Shown here: positions 7,703 through 17,811 of the stretch, piece after piece | How the letters are laid out: each line of letters begins with the position of its first letter | Position numbering within the stretch: position 1 is the stretch's first letter | Assembly: GCF_001712795.1 (NCBI RefSeq) | Contig: NZ_KV757550.1 | Span: 1-40,224 of the forward strand | Direction of reading: 5' to 3' | Length of the DNA: 40,224 bases | From: Nostoc sp. KVJ20 | GTDB taxonomy: Bacteria; Cyanobacteriota; Cyanobacteriia; Cyanobacteriales; Nostocaceae | Made by a program: the position numbers and the translations under genes | Notes under the pieces: generated by a model | Databases searched by the model: none | What the model was told of the DNA's origin: nothing | Seen by the model: the letters and a program-made list of their open reading frames with translations, nothing else

Positions 7703-8257
7703 CTATCTCAAACCTCTTTCCATAAGCATTTGAGGTTCAACATTCTCAACATTAGGAATTGCTTCTAACTGAGGAATTCTAGCGATCGCATCAGCAATAT
7801 TACCAGATTGGGCACGTAACCAAGCCGTGTGAGGTGCATAAGAAAGGGTTTGCGCTACTTCATAACCCGCTCGATTAATTAACTCACGCTGCGAATCCAC
7901 ATCAACGCCTTCAGTAAAGCGGATGAAAACCAGTCCAGTTGGTACTGCTAGGGAACCATTGGGTAGTACTGTGTAAATCGGACTCAGTTTACCCGACTCT
8001 GATTGATTGGGTTCACCTGGAAAAACTGCAATTGCACCGTCGTTAAGTTGTAAAATTGCTCCTGATGGCACGGTGCTGGGTTGATTGTAATGTATTGCAT
8101 AGTACCCAGGCTTACGAATGTAGGATACAGCAGTGCGATTGCTGCCAACGCGAATTTGTTGTGGATATTCAGAAAAATAGTCGTTTTGAAATCTCACTTC
8201 AGCAGTCAGGGGTAGAGAGTACACCTGTAGAAAAGACTCAGCCGGAAAATAAAACAT
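7703..8257 (-). CDS. Stand-alone subtilase prodomain-like protein next to the PrcA-type protease
   Basis: About 184 residues. The C-terminal half (PTGLVFIRFTEGVDVDSQRELI, GYEVAQTLSYAPHTAWLRA, PNVENVEPQMLMERG) matches in spacing and character the region just before the catalytic domain of the neighbouring protease (ENLFVKFDNEEESRICQEVL, YGLTIKRQLEYARNAYFVNA, VELCHPELVRESR). There is no catalytic triad and no signal peptide. It may be a trans-acting chaperone or inhibitor of the protease, or a protease gene that lost its catalytic part. The ATG at 8257 is preferred; a TTG at 8266 is the only earlier alternative because a stop lies just upstream. Confidence 0.65.
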   Translation of the reverse strand: MFYFPAESFLQVYSLPLTAEVRFQNDYFSEYPQQIRVGSNRTAVSYIRKPGYYAIHYNQPSTVPSGAILQLNDGAIAVFPGEPNQSESGKLSPIYTVLPNGSLAVPTGLVFIRFTEGVDVDSQRELINRAGYEVAQTLSYAPHTAWLRAQSGNIADAIARIPQLEAIPNVENVEPQMLMERGLR

Positions 8258-8525
8258 CTTTCTCAAGTTCTAATGATGTTATAGCGTTTTCAGTGGTAGC
8301 GAATACAAATCTTTTATTGGGATGCATAGCTTTCCCTACTGATGATGAAGATTCTTAAAGCAACCTAACTTTGAATCCCCTCTTTTCGGGAAAAACGAAT
8401 CGAAGGCTTGTATGAACTTAGAGAGATTAAATTCTATTTAAGCTGTGTCTTTTCGATGCCGTAATACACATATAACACATGAAATAAGAAGCATCCATAA
8501 ACTAAATGTAAGCTCATTATCAAAC

Positions 8526-8711
8526 AGAATTCAGGAGTCAGGAGCGGAGCCGCTCCACCTCCGGTCAGAATGGGCTAAACCTTAGCTATCCGCTAACAGC
8601 AATGTTTTCTGTATGACTAGTGGATAGCACAGCGTTAGCGAATACTCGCTAACGCTGTGCTATCAGTCGCGGGTCAGAATTCTGACTCCTGAATTCTGAC
8701 TCCTGAATTCT
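8526..8711. repeat. Nested palindromic element between divergent genes
   Basis: The left end AGAATTCAGGAGTCA (8526-8540) is repeated inverted twice at the right end (8683-8697 and 8697-8711). Inside is a perfect 19-bp stem (8623-8641 with 8646-8664) around the loop ATAC. It sits in the 544-base interval upstream of both the prodomain-like gene and the protease gene. The remainder of that interval (8258-8525, 8712-8788) shows no gene. Confidence 0.75.
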
Positions 8712-8801
8712 TCTTCAAGTATGCAGCCAGCTTTAAAAGTAGTGCATAATACGGTTTCCCAATGCCTAATTTTCAACACAAATATCCCAGGAGATTAAAC
8801 T

Positions 8802-10790
8802 ATGGTTCAGGTTCGCTATGGTGGACAGAATGGCCAACAGTATGAACTTGCTATCAGCAACGAACACGTTGTAGTGCGTACCGAAAGCCGCAGCACTCTT
8901 ATCGGTGCAAGATCCTTTGAAGTTGCACCTGTCTCACCTGTCGCTCGTAGCATCCTCAATCAATTTGAGTTAACAACGCGGTTTCGCCAAGCGGGTGTAG
9001 AAATTCTGCAAGCGAAAGTTCCGAATCAGGGTGTAGCTTTGCGCGATCGCGCCCGTGAAATTCTCAACAATGAGTCTGAAGTCCAATTTGCCGGACGTGT
9101 CCTGATCGATCCAGTATCCAAACAACCTGTAATTTACACCGAAAACCTCTTCGTTAAATTCGATAACGAAGAAGAGTCAAGGATCTGTCAAGAAGTATTA
9201 GGACGTTACGGTTTAACAATTAAACGCCAACTTGAATATGCACGAAATGCTTACTTTGTCAATGCACCTGCCAATACTGGTATAGCAGTCTTTGACATCG
9301 CCGAGAGACTTCTGAATGAGGAATTAGTAGAACTGTGCCATCCTGAACTAGTGCGTGAATCACGCCAACGTCAGGTTTTTCCGCAGCAGTGGCACTTAAA
9401 ACAAACAACCATTAACGGTAAAGTAATTAACGCCCATGCCAATGTTGAGGCCGCTTGGAAGTTAAGCGATGGCACTGGGACGATTATTGCAATTGTCGAT
9501 GATGGTGTGGATCTTGATCATGAAGAGTTCCGTTCCTCTGGCAAGATTGTTGCTCCGCGTGATGTCACACGTAAAACGAACAATCCCAGACCGGGAAACG
9601 ACAATAATCACGGGACAGCTTGTGCCGGAGTAGCTTGTGGAAACGGCAACTTTGGTGCATCTGGTGTAGCACCAGGTGCAAAACTGATGCCGATTCGTTT
9701 AGCTTCGGCGCTGGGGTCACAGGATGAAGCAGATGCTTTCATTTGGGCGGCTCAAAATGGTGCTGATGTTATTTCTTGTAGTTGGGGGCCATCAGATGGT
9801 ACTTGGTTTGAGCCAAACGATCCTGTACACAATCAAAAAGTACCTCTGCCTGATTCCACAAGACTTGCTATAGACTTTGCAATCAATAAAGGGCGCAACG
9901 GCAAAGGGTGTGTAATTTTATTCGCAGCTGGCAATGGTAACGAAAGCGTGGATAACGACGGCTACGCCAGCTACCAAAAGGTTATTGCTGTAGCAGCTTG
10001 TAACGACTACGGCACGAGAAGCGCTTATAGTGACTTTGGTAAAGCGGTCTGGTGTGCCTTCCCTAGCAACAACGGTGACAGTTCCCAAACCCCTGGAATT
10101 TGGACAGCCGATCGCTCTGGTGTACTTGGTTATAATTCGGGTAATCAAAATCTGGGTGACGCCGGAGGCAACTACACGAACGAATTCGGCGGAACCTCTA
10201 GTGCTTGTCCAGGTGCAGCCGGTGTAGCAGCCTTGATTATTGCCAGAAATCCAAATCTGCGTTGGGACGAAGTGCGAGACATTATTAAACGCTCCTGCGA
10301 TCGCATTGATTCAGCCGGAGGTAAATATGATGCCAATGGTCGCAGTCCCTTCTACGGTTACGGTCGAATCAATGCTCTCAAAGCCGTAGAATTGGCCAAG
10401 CCACCGCAAACATCGCCAATTAGCAGATTCCAAGCAGTCCAAGATATCCCAATTAACGATTTGCAAGTATCAACATTGTCGTTGGCGATCGCTAATACCA
10501 GCCTGCTGAAATCCATCAAAGTGAATGTAGACATCGAACATACTTATATTGGGGATCTTGTAGTTACTCTCCTTCCCCCAGTGCAAATAGGCATACTTCC
10601 CATCATTCTGCACGATCGCCAGGGCGGAGCTACAGATAATATCAAAACAACTTATGACGAGGTAAACACCCCAAAACTTGCTGCTTTTAAAGGTAAAAGT
10701 CCCCAAGGAACCTGGACAATTGAAGTTGCAGATAAAGCTAACGCAGATACAGGAAAAATTCGCAGCTTAACCATTGAAATTGGATTGTAA
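8802..10790 (+). CDS. prcA: Calcium-dependent subtilisin-family protease with P domain (PrcA type)
   Basis: A 662-residue S8 serine endopeptidase. A long N-terminal prodomain (about 1-200) precedes the catalytic domain, with Asp233 in AIVDDGV, His270 in NNHGTACAG, oxyanion Asn378 in AAGNG and Ser466 in GGTSSACPG. A P/Homo-B beta-sandwich (about 545-662, NDLQVSTLSLAI ... GTWTIEVAD) ends the protein, as in kexin/furin-like enzymes. Length and architecture agree with the Anabaena calcium-dependent protease PrcA. No obvious signal peptide is present. AGGAG lies about 8 bases before the ATG. The prodomain resembles the divergent neighbour at 7703-8257. Confidence 0.9.
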   Translation: MVQVRYGGQNGQQYELAISNEHVVVRTESRSTLIGARSFEVAPVSPVARSILNQFELTTRFRQAGVEILQAKVPNQGVALRDRAREILNNESEVQFAGRVLIDPVSKQPVIYTENLFVKFDNEEESRICQEVLGRYGLTIKRQLEYARNAYFVNAPANTGIAVFDIAERLLNEELVELCHPELVRESRQRQVFPQQWHLKQTTINGKVINAHANVEAAWKLSDGTGTIIAIVDDGVDLDHEEFRSSGKIVAPRDVTRKTNNPRPGNDNNHGTACAGVACGNGNFGASGVAPGAKLMPIRLASALGSQDEADAFIWAAQNGADVISCSWGPSDGTWFEPNDPVHNQKVPLPDSTRLAIDFAINKGRNGKGCVILFAAGNGNESVDNDGYASYQKVIAVAACNDYGTRSAYSDFGKAVWCAFPSNNGDSSQTPGIWTADRSGVLGYNSGNQNLGDAGGNYTNEFGGTSSACPGAAGVAALIIARNPNLRWDEVRDIIKRSCDRIDSAGGKYDANGRSPFYGYGRINALKAVELAKPPQTSPISRFQAVQDIPINDLQVSTLSLAIANTSLLKSIKVNVDIEHTYIGDLVVTLLPPVQIGILPIILHDRQGGATDNIKTTYDEVNTPKLAAFKGKSPQGTWTIEVADKANADTGKIRSLTIEIGL

Positions 10791-10836
10791 GCCAATACGT
10801 TTGGGTTACAGTTCAGGTAAATAGACCACGCGGTAG

Positions 10837-10857
10837 GGGCACAGCATTGCTGTGCCC
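10837..10857. repeat. GGGCACAGC hairpin after the protease gene
   Basis: A perfect 9-bp stem GGGCACAGC-ATT-GCTGTGCCC, 46 bases after the protease stop. It is of a common cyanobacterial REP-like type. It could end transcription, but no T-run follows. Confidence 0.6.
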
Positions 10858-10930
10858 TTACGACAGATGTGGTTCAAATACATGAAAATTGCTATAAACG
10901 CATAGCGAAGCGATCGCAAAGGTTCATTCA

Positions 10931-11167
10931 TCACACTACCCACAGTTGAGTAAAACGTTCAGCCGTCCATCCAACAATATCTGATACCTGGCCATCACCA
11001 ATCTCTACGATCCGCTTAGTACCATCTCTACGCTCTATTACATCCACTGAAAAAAACTGACTTTTAATGCGCTTGGCACACTCGCAAACAATCTCTGGAA
11101 TTTCTTCATCTGGTAAAGCGGCAAAAGATTTACCAGATACAACAAAGTAACGGTCAAAAGAGTTTGA
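10931..11167 (-). pseudogene. C-terminal remnant of an ATP-grasp (R2K-like) gene
   Basis: A 78-codon open stretch without a start codon, bounded upstream by an in-frame TAG (11168-11170). It reads SFDRYFVVSGKSFAALPDEEI and later FFSVDVIERRDGTKRIVEIGDGQVSD. The D-V-x-x-R-x-D-G..R-I-V-E-I-G-D-G-Q-V-S-D pattern is the metal-binding C-terminal end of ATP-grasp domains of the R2K type. The N-terminal substrate and ATP-binding parts are missing. The remnant overlaps the 3-prime end of the NB-ARC/TPR gene by 14 bases, suggesting that a rearrangement replaced its 5-prime part. Confidence 0.7.
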
Positions 11168-13691
11168 CTAACTGCTTCCAAATACTAGGGGAAGTCAACT
11201 GCTGTTGCACGTTTGCCAAATTTTCTCGAACTGTCACCGTATTGGGATGATTAACCCCTAAAACCCGTTCGCACATCTCCAAGGCTTCCCTGTACAAGGG
11301 TTCGGCTTCATTGTACCGCCCTTGGTGAAAGTGGAGTAGTGCTAAATTGTTCAAGCTATCTGCCACAGCAGGATGATCGGTGGTAAACAGGCGCTTTCTC
11401 ATCGCCAACGCTTCCTTGTGGAGAGGTTCAGCTTCACTATAATGCCCTTGGTGAAAGTAGAGTAGCGCTAAATTGTTCAAGCTAGTTGCCACATGAGGAT
11501 GATCGGTGGGAAACAGGCGCTTTCTCATCGCCAAGGCTTCCTTGCAGAGAGTTTCGGCTTCACTGTACCGCCCTTGGCGATCGTAGAGTACAGCTAAATT
11601 GTTCAAGCTAGTTGCTACATCAAGATAGTCGGTAGCAAACAGACGCTTTCTCATCGCCAAGGCTTCCTTGCAGAGCGTTTCGGCTTCACTATATCGCCCT
11701 TGACTATCGTAGAGTAGCGCTAAATTGTTCAAGCTAATAGCCACATGAGGATGATCGGTGGCAAACAGGCGCTTTCTCATTGCCAAGGCTTCCTTGTGGA
11801 GGGGTTCGACTTCACTGTACCGCCCTTGCTTCTCGTAGAGTCGAGCTAAATTGTTCAAGCTAGTTGCCACATTAGGATGGTCGCCAGCAAACAGGCGCTT
11901 ATACATCGCCAAGGCATCCTTGTAGAGGGGTTCGGCTTCACTGTATCGCCCTTGACTATAGTAGAGTAGTGCTAAATTGTTCAAGCTAATAGCCACATCA
12001 GGATGTCCGGAGGTAAATAGACGCTTTCTCATCGCCAAGGCATCCTTGCAGAGGGGTTCGGCTTCACTGTATCGCCCTTGACTATAGTATAGTAGTGCTA
12101 AATTGTTCAAGCTAGTTGCCACATCAGGATGGTCGGTGGTAAACAGGCGCTTTCTCATCGCCAACGCTTCCTGGTAGAGGGGTTCGGCTTCACTGTACCG
12201 TCCTTGGTTCTCGTAGAGTCGAGCTAAATAATTCAAGCTTTGTGCTACATCAGAATGGTCATCAGTAAACAGGCGCTTTCTCATCGCCAAGGCTTTCTTG
12301 TGGAGGGGTTCGGCTTCACTGTACCGCCCTTGGGTATCGTAGAGTCGAGCTAAATAGTTCACGCTCGTTGCTACATCAGGATGGTCGTCGGCAAATAAAG
12401 CTTGGCAAACATTAACGCATTTCTCATACCAAGGTTCGGCTAATTTGTATAATCCTTGTCCCTCGTAAAATCTTGCCACTCCCACAAATATTGAAATCAC
12501 TTGATCGTTGGGGACTGATGCTGGGGAAATTATCTGTTCTTTTTTTGCTGCCTTTATCTCTGCAATTAAACGTTTTCCTAGTTCTTCGAGATGGGGAATA
12601 ACAGCCTTGAATAATTCGATATCCTCACAAGTGGCTGGATCAGGAATTTTTCGGGCACGGGCTATCATGGCAGTGGCGAAGGTTGTTTCTAAAACTGCTT
12701 TGATCTCGCCAGACTCTGTTAACTGTTCTTGCAAAAACCAACGCACTAAGGCATGAATTTTATAAAATCCTTCGCTGTCTTCTACCTGTTGCAGCAAGTT
12801 GCACTCATAAAGTTGCTGTTTAGGTTCGTTTAATTCATCTTCTGACCACCTTAGCTGTCTTGCTTTTTCCTGATTGTCTGCTTTTCCTGCATCTATCGCC
12901 ACCCAAATCACTAAATTCCACAGAATCTGCTGGGGAGAAAATAAACTCAAAAATTTTCCTAGTTGTTGTGTTCGTGGGTCGAGTTCTTCCCAAGTTAAAG
13001 CAAAGGCGGCTTTGACTCCCAGTTGAGTTGAGTTGAGGGTTTCTCGTGTTTGTAGGGCTTTTTCTGCTAATTTTTGCTCTTGCAGCTGCCCGAACATCTT
13101 ATTTAAAGATAGTTCTGGATCTCTTACTAAATAACCTCCCACTAACTCTATCCCCAAGGGCAAATATTCCAGACATTCACAGATTGCGGTTGCGGCTTCT
13201 GGTTGGTTTTCTACTCGCTTGTCTTGCTTACCCAACAGTCGTTTTAACAGTTCTAATGCTTGTCCTGGTTCTTTTTCTGCCGAGAGAACATCTAAAAAAA
13301 TCTCTTGAATCAAATTACGATCTAAATGCCGTAGTCGAGTAGTCACGAGAACTCGAAAGCGATGATATTTTGGAACAACTTCGCTGAGGTTTGCTAGGTC
13401 ATTTACGTCGTCAAAGACAATTAAGATGGGTAAGGAAGATTCGGGATATTTAGACCAACACCAGGCGACTTGTTCCTTAAGGTTTAACAGTCTTTCTCCT
13501 TGTTTTTGGGGAATCTCAAAACCAAACTCTGAACTGAAAAATGCCAATATTTCTCCAGTGAGATTTGCCCTAGAGTTAAACCACGTTATTCCCCCATACT
13601 CATTTTCATATCGTCTTGCGTATTGGGTTGCTAATTCAGTTTTGCCCACGCCTCCCATTCCCGCTATGGCGACACGATCTTTTTGCTGCAA
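11154..13691 (-). CDS. NB-ARC/TPR STAND NTPase, distal part of a gene split by a TGA
   Basis: As read from a TTG at 13691 it has 845 residues, but the reading frame is open from 13805. The preceding 38 codons encode the family motif GSIHFVGREAEL with no start codon ahead of it, so the true gene began at 14243. NB-ARC motifs: Walker A GMGGVGKT, Walker B ILIVFDD, LVTTRLR, and YLPLGIELVGG. About ten 42-residue kinesin-light-chain-type TPRs (DHPDVATSLNNLALLYYSQG pattern) fill the C-terminal half. Such proteins act as ligand-sensing oligomeric switches, sometimes in antiviral defence. The TPR-encoding DNA is a nearly uniform 126-base repeat, prone to copy-number change. Confidence 0.8.
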   Translation of the reverse strand: MQQKDRVAIAGMGGVGKTELATQYARRYENEYGGITWFNSRANLTGEILAFFSSEFGFEIPQKQGERLLNLKEQVAWCWSKYPESSLPILIVFDDVNDLANLSEVVPKYHRFRVLVTTRLRHLDRNLIQEIFLDVLSAEKEPGQALELLKRLLGKQDKRVENQPEAATAICECLEYLPLGIELVGGYLVRDPELSLNKMFGQLQEQKLAEKALQTRETLNSTQLGVKAAFALTWEELDPRTQQLGKFLSLFSPQQILWNLVIWVAIDAGKADNQEKARQLRWSEDELNEPKQQLYECNLLQQVEDSEGFYKIHALVRWFLQEQLTESGEIKAVLETTFATAMIARARKIPDPATCEDIELFKAVIPHLEELGKRLIAEIKAAKKEQIISPASVPNDQVISIFVGVARFYEGQGLYKLAEPWYEKCVNVCQALFADDHPDVATSVNYLARLYDTQGRYSEAEPLHKKALAMRKRLFTDDHSDVAQSLNYLARLYENQGRYSEAEPLYQEALAMRKRLFTTDHPDVATSLNNLALLYYSQGRYSEAEPLCKDALAMRKRLFTSGHPDVAISLNNLALLYYSQGRYSEAEPLYKDALAMYKRLFAGDHPNVATSLNNLARLYEKQGRYSEVEPLHKEALAMRKRLFATDHPHVAISLNNLALLYDSQGRYSEAETLCKEALAMRKRLFATDYLDVATSLNNLAVLYDRQGRYSEAETLCKEALAMRKRLFPTDHPHVATSLNNLALLYFHQGHYSEAEPLHKEALAMRKRLFTTDHPAVADSLNNLALLHFHQGRYNEAEPLYREALEMCERVLGVNHPNTVTVRENLANVQQQLTSPSIWKQLVKLF

Positions 13692-13805
13692 CTCTTGATG
13701 CAGTAGTGTCAGTTCTGCTTCTCGCCCGACGAAATGAATAGAACCGCGATAAGGAATATATTTTGTGGGATTTAACTTTGCCCGTTCCCGTTCAGGCGAC
13801 TGTAG

Positions 13806-14243
13806 TCAGTTAAACGTGACAGGAGCGTTAAATGTGCTGCCCTGAATGACAGTCTTAATTTCATCTGCTAACTTCTGATAGTTAATAGTGCTTGGCTGTT
13901 GCGGCTGTGATTTCAGGGTGTCGGCTAGCTGCTGTATATATTGAATAAAATTGGGATTTGGTTCTGCTTTTGCTGCTGTTACCAATTCTTGTTCAGCTTG
14001 AGCTACTTCAGGATTAGCTTTAGCCGCAAATTCTATCTCTAGTACAGCTTTGCCATAATCAAGTGGTTGTTCTGGGGCTTTCTCAATAGCAGTTACAGTA
14101 TGGGGAGACTGTTTTTTGAGCGTGGTAAGGAACTGATTAATCTTGTTCCATACAGTTTCACCTATCTTTTCGCCTGTTTTTTCTAAGGCTTTGGTGGCAA
14201 TTATAGAGCTAACAGCGATCGCCGCAGTTGTTAAGGGTTCCAT
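13806..14243 (-). CDS. N-terminal effector/adaptor part of the split NB-ARC/TPR gene
   Basis: A 145-residue frame beginning MEPLTTAAIAVSSIIATKALEKTGEKIGETVWNK in pieces typical of cyanobacterial STAND proteins: a hydrophobic glycine- and threonine-rich first helix, then charged helices, ending STFNAPVTFN. The TGA that ends it is in the same frame as the NB-ARC frame downstream, with no frameshift. Restoring one sense codon would give a protein of about 1029 residues. It is either an inactivated gene, two separately translated parts, or a readthrough case. The domain has no enzyme motif I can name. Confidence 0.65.
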   Translation of the reverse strand: MEPLTTAAIAVSSIIATKALEKTGEKIGETVWNKINQFLTTLKKQSPHTVTAIEKAPEQPLDYGKAVLEIEFAAKANPEVAQAEQELVTAAKAEPNPNFIQYIQQLADTLKSQPQQPSTINYQKLADEIKTVIQGSTFNAPVTFN

Positions 14244-14536
14244 ATACTGCTGGGTTGATGTGTACCTGATTTCCTTATTAACACAAGGCTTTTGTGCAAA
14301 TATCCAACTATGGACATAGTGGCGCGACTATCCGGTGGTATATTGCGATCGCAAAAGTGAACGCATTCGCAGAAAGCCTCTAACCTGGGGTTTAGACTAA
14401 AAGCGATATGAGAGAACGCAAATTAAATGGAATTAGAGATTAAAAATATTCTCAAGTCAGCCTCAAAGTATCTGCGACCTTTAACAATTCTGTAGTATAT
14501 CTGTCGAGAATAAATATACAATAATGATAATCATGG
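14244..14536. other. Intergenic DNA upstream of the NB-ARC gene, no gene seen
   Basis: About 290 bases containing one HIP1 octamer near 14346 and AT-rich stretches. It should hold the minus-strand promoter of the split NB-ARC gene, but no clear -10/-35 pair or operator stands out. Confidence 0.5.
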
Positions 14537-14539
14537 AAA

Positions 14540-14580
14540 GGGTGGGAGAGGAACGAGCGACGCTCGTTCCTCTCCCACCC
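14540..14580. repeat. 41-base near-perfect palindrome
   Basis: Two perfect 20-base arms (GGGTGGGAGAGGAACGAGCG and its complement) are separated by a single A. It would form a very stable stem or a cruciform. It lies next to the 184-bp mobile element but outside its flanking duplication. Confidence 0.9.
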
Positions 14581-14636
14581 TCCCTATAGACATTCTTGTA
14601 CCGTTGCGTTTGAAACCCAACATCCGATTAATGTTG

Positions 14637-14840
14637 GATTTCATTCGAATGGCACTAAGTAAAGATACAGCCCTTGCTCTAACTGGTTCCCAGCCTAGAG
14701 GCTGGGAAACCATTCTGGGAGGCTCCGCCTCCAGTAGCTTGACAAGAGGCAGAGCCTCTTTAAATGCATTCCCAGCCTCCAGGCTGGGAACAAGATGACA
14801 CAAGCCTTTGGGCTTTTCTTAGTGCCATTCGATTTCATTC
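14637..14840 (-). mobile_element. 184-bp MITE-like element with 13-bp inverted ends and 10-bp flanking duplication
   Basis: The ends GAATGGCACTAAG (14647-14659) and CTTAGTGCCATTC (14818-14830) are perfect inverted repeats. Directly outside them GATTTCATTC occurs at both 14637-14646 and 14831-14840, as expected for a target-site duplication. Inside are hairpins CCCAGCCT..AGGCTGGG near both ends and GGAGGC/GCCTCC stems in the centre. There is no transposase, so movement would need an enzyme in trans. A related element occurs at 37906-38077 in opposite orientation. The remaining bases to the thiC stop (14841-15001) show no feature. Confidence 0.85.
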
Positions 14841-15001
14841 CTCAAACGCCACTTGCTTCAAGTCGAGAAACCCGCCCAACGCACTGGCTCCCCAACCTAC
14901 ATTTAATGCACTACTTTAGCCTTGCTACACTACTACAAAACTATTTAAACTCTGACTAAAAACGAGGTAAAGTATGCAATCAGAATCGATATGACAATCT
15001 A

Positions 15002-16475
<1,474 letters not shown>

Positions 16476-16579
16476 GATGTAGTGTATCACTTTGGTTATA
16501 TCTGGGGGCAAGGGTGTTAACAATTTATGAGGTCACACAATTTTGGATTTTGGATTTGAGATTTTAGATTGCTAAAGGT

Positions 16580-17572
16580 TTAGGCACGAATTTCATTTGC
16601 ACAAGAACGACCTTGTTCAACATCGGTAATATTAGCAAAAGTTGTTTCTGCAATATTGTAGAGAGCTTCTGCTGTAAAAAAGGCTTGATGTCCGGTAATG
16701 AGTACATTGGGGAACGTTGTCAGACGTTGGAAAATATCATCTTGAATAATTTCCCCAGACAAATCCTCAAAGAACAATTCTGATTCTTGTTCGTAGACAT
16801 CTACACCAAGATAGCCAATTTTACCAGACTTCAATCCCTCAATCACGGCTTGGGTATCAATCAGCGCTCCTCGGCTAGTATTAATTATCATCACACCTGG
16901 CTTAATCTTTTCTATAGCCTCAGTGTTAATCAAGTGATGGGTTTCGGGAGTTAGGGGGCAATGCAGGGAGATAATATCGGAGTTGGCAAATAGCTCAGGT
17001 AGTTCTACATACTTTCCGCCTAATGCCTCCAATTCGGGATTCCGATAAACGTCATAGGCGAGTAGGTGACAGCCAAACCCCTTCATAATCTGTCCTAAAA
17101 TCAGACCGATTTTGCCGGTGCCGACAATTCCCACTGTGCGTTCATGCAAATTAAATCCCAACAGTCCATCTAGGGAAAAATTGCCTTCTCGGACACGGTT
17201 ATAGGCACGATGAATTTTGCGATTTAGGCTCAAAATCAATCCTACGGCGTGTTCTGCTACCCCATAAGGTGAATAGGCGGGAACACGCACAACGGTAATT
17301 CCTAAGTCTGCTGCGGCTTGTAAGTCTACATTGTTAAACCCTGCACAGCGAAGGACAACCAGGCGAGTTCCCCGTGAGGCGAGAAGCTCTAAAGTTGGGG
17401 CATCAACCTGATCATGCACAAAGACGCAAACCGCCGGAAATCCGGCAGCAAGGATAGCTGTATCCCGATTTAAACGGGGTTCAAAAAACACTAACTCGTG
17501 TTGGATGGGAGAATTTGCAGCTGACAAAAACTGCCGATCGTAGGCTTTAGTACTGAAAACTGCTACTTTCAT
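16580..17572 (-). CDS. D-2-hydroxyacid dehydrogenase (D-lactate dehydrogenase type)
   Basis: A 330-residue NAD-dependent dehydrogenase, probably reducing pyruvate to D-lactate in fermentation. Motifs: [10 protein letters not shown], the nucleotide-binding [23 protein letters not shown], the catalytic-arginine segment [11 protein letters not shown] and the catalytic-histidine segment ITGHQAFFT. The N-terminus [16 protein letters not shown] matches the LdhA branch. It is a single minus-strand gene; upstream lies a run of degenerate heptamers and no clear operator. Confidence 0.9.
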   Translation of the reverse strand: MKVAVFSTKAYDRQFLSAANSPIQHELVFFEPRLNRDTAILAAGFPAVCVFVHDQVDAPTLELLASRGTRLVVLRCAGFNNVDLQAAADLGITVVRVPAYSPYGVAEHAVGLILSLNRKIHRAYNRVREGNFSLDGLLGFNLHERTVGIVGTGKIGLILGQIMKGFGCHLLAYDVYRNPELEALGGKYVELPELFANSDIISLHCPLTPETHHLINTEAIEKIKPGVMIINTSRGALIDTQAVIEGLKSGKIGYLGVDVYEQESELFFEDLSGEIIQDDIFQRLTTFPNVLITGHQAFFTAEALYNIAETTFANITDVEQGRSCANEIRA

Positions 17573-17668
17573 GCAAAACCTCAGGTTTTATGCTGCACGG
17601 TGTTCGAGTACATAATACCTTGACCTTGAAAGAAGCGATGTCTACAACGAGCCTAGTTGCGACACCTT

Positions 17669-17722
17669 TGAGAGGCAGGGGGTAGGGGGCAGGGGATAGG
17701 GGATAGGGGGCAGGGGGTAGGC
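17669..17722. repeat. Degenerate G-rich STRR tract
   Basis: Tandem seven- to eight-base units built on GGGGCAG, GGGATAG and GGGGTAG. It separates the dehydrogenase gene from the RTX gene. Guanine runs of four to six on the plus strand could support G-quadruplex formation. Confidence 0.7.
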
Positions 17723-17811
17723 GCAAAAATTCTCTCAAACTCTTATTTTTCGGTGTTTTCTATGCTTCTGCGGTTGGTTTTTCTGGGATTTATTGGTGTT
17801 TATGCGTAGAA

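Noticed and set aside
8056..8358. 100-codon plus-strand frame opposite the prodomain-like gene
   Set aside because: Most of it is antisense to a gene with clear homology to the protease prodomain, and no ribosome site is seen.
14531..14803. Open frames on both strands through the palindrome and the 184-bp element
   Set aside because: Similar frames recur in the related elements at 37906 and 32665, so they reflect repeat composition, not genes.
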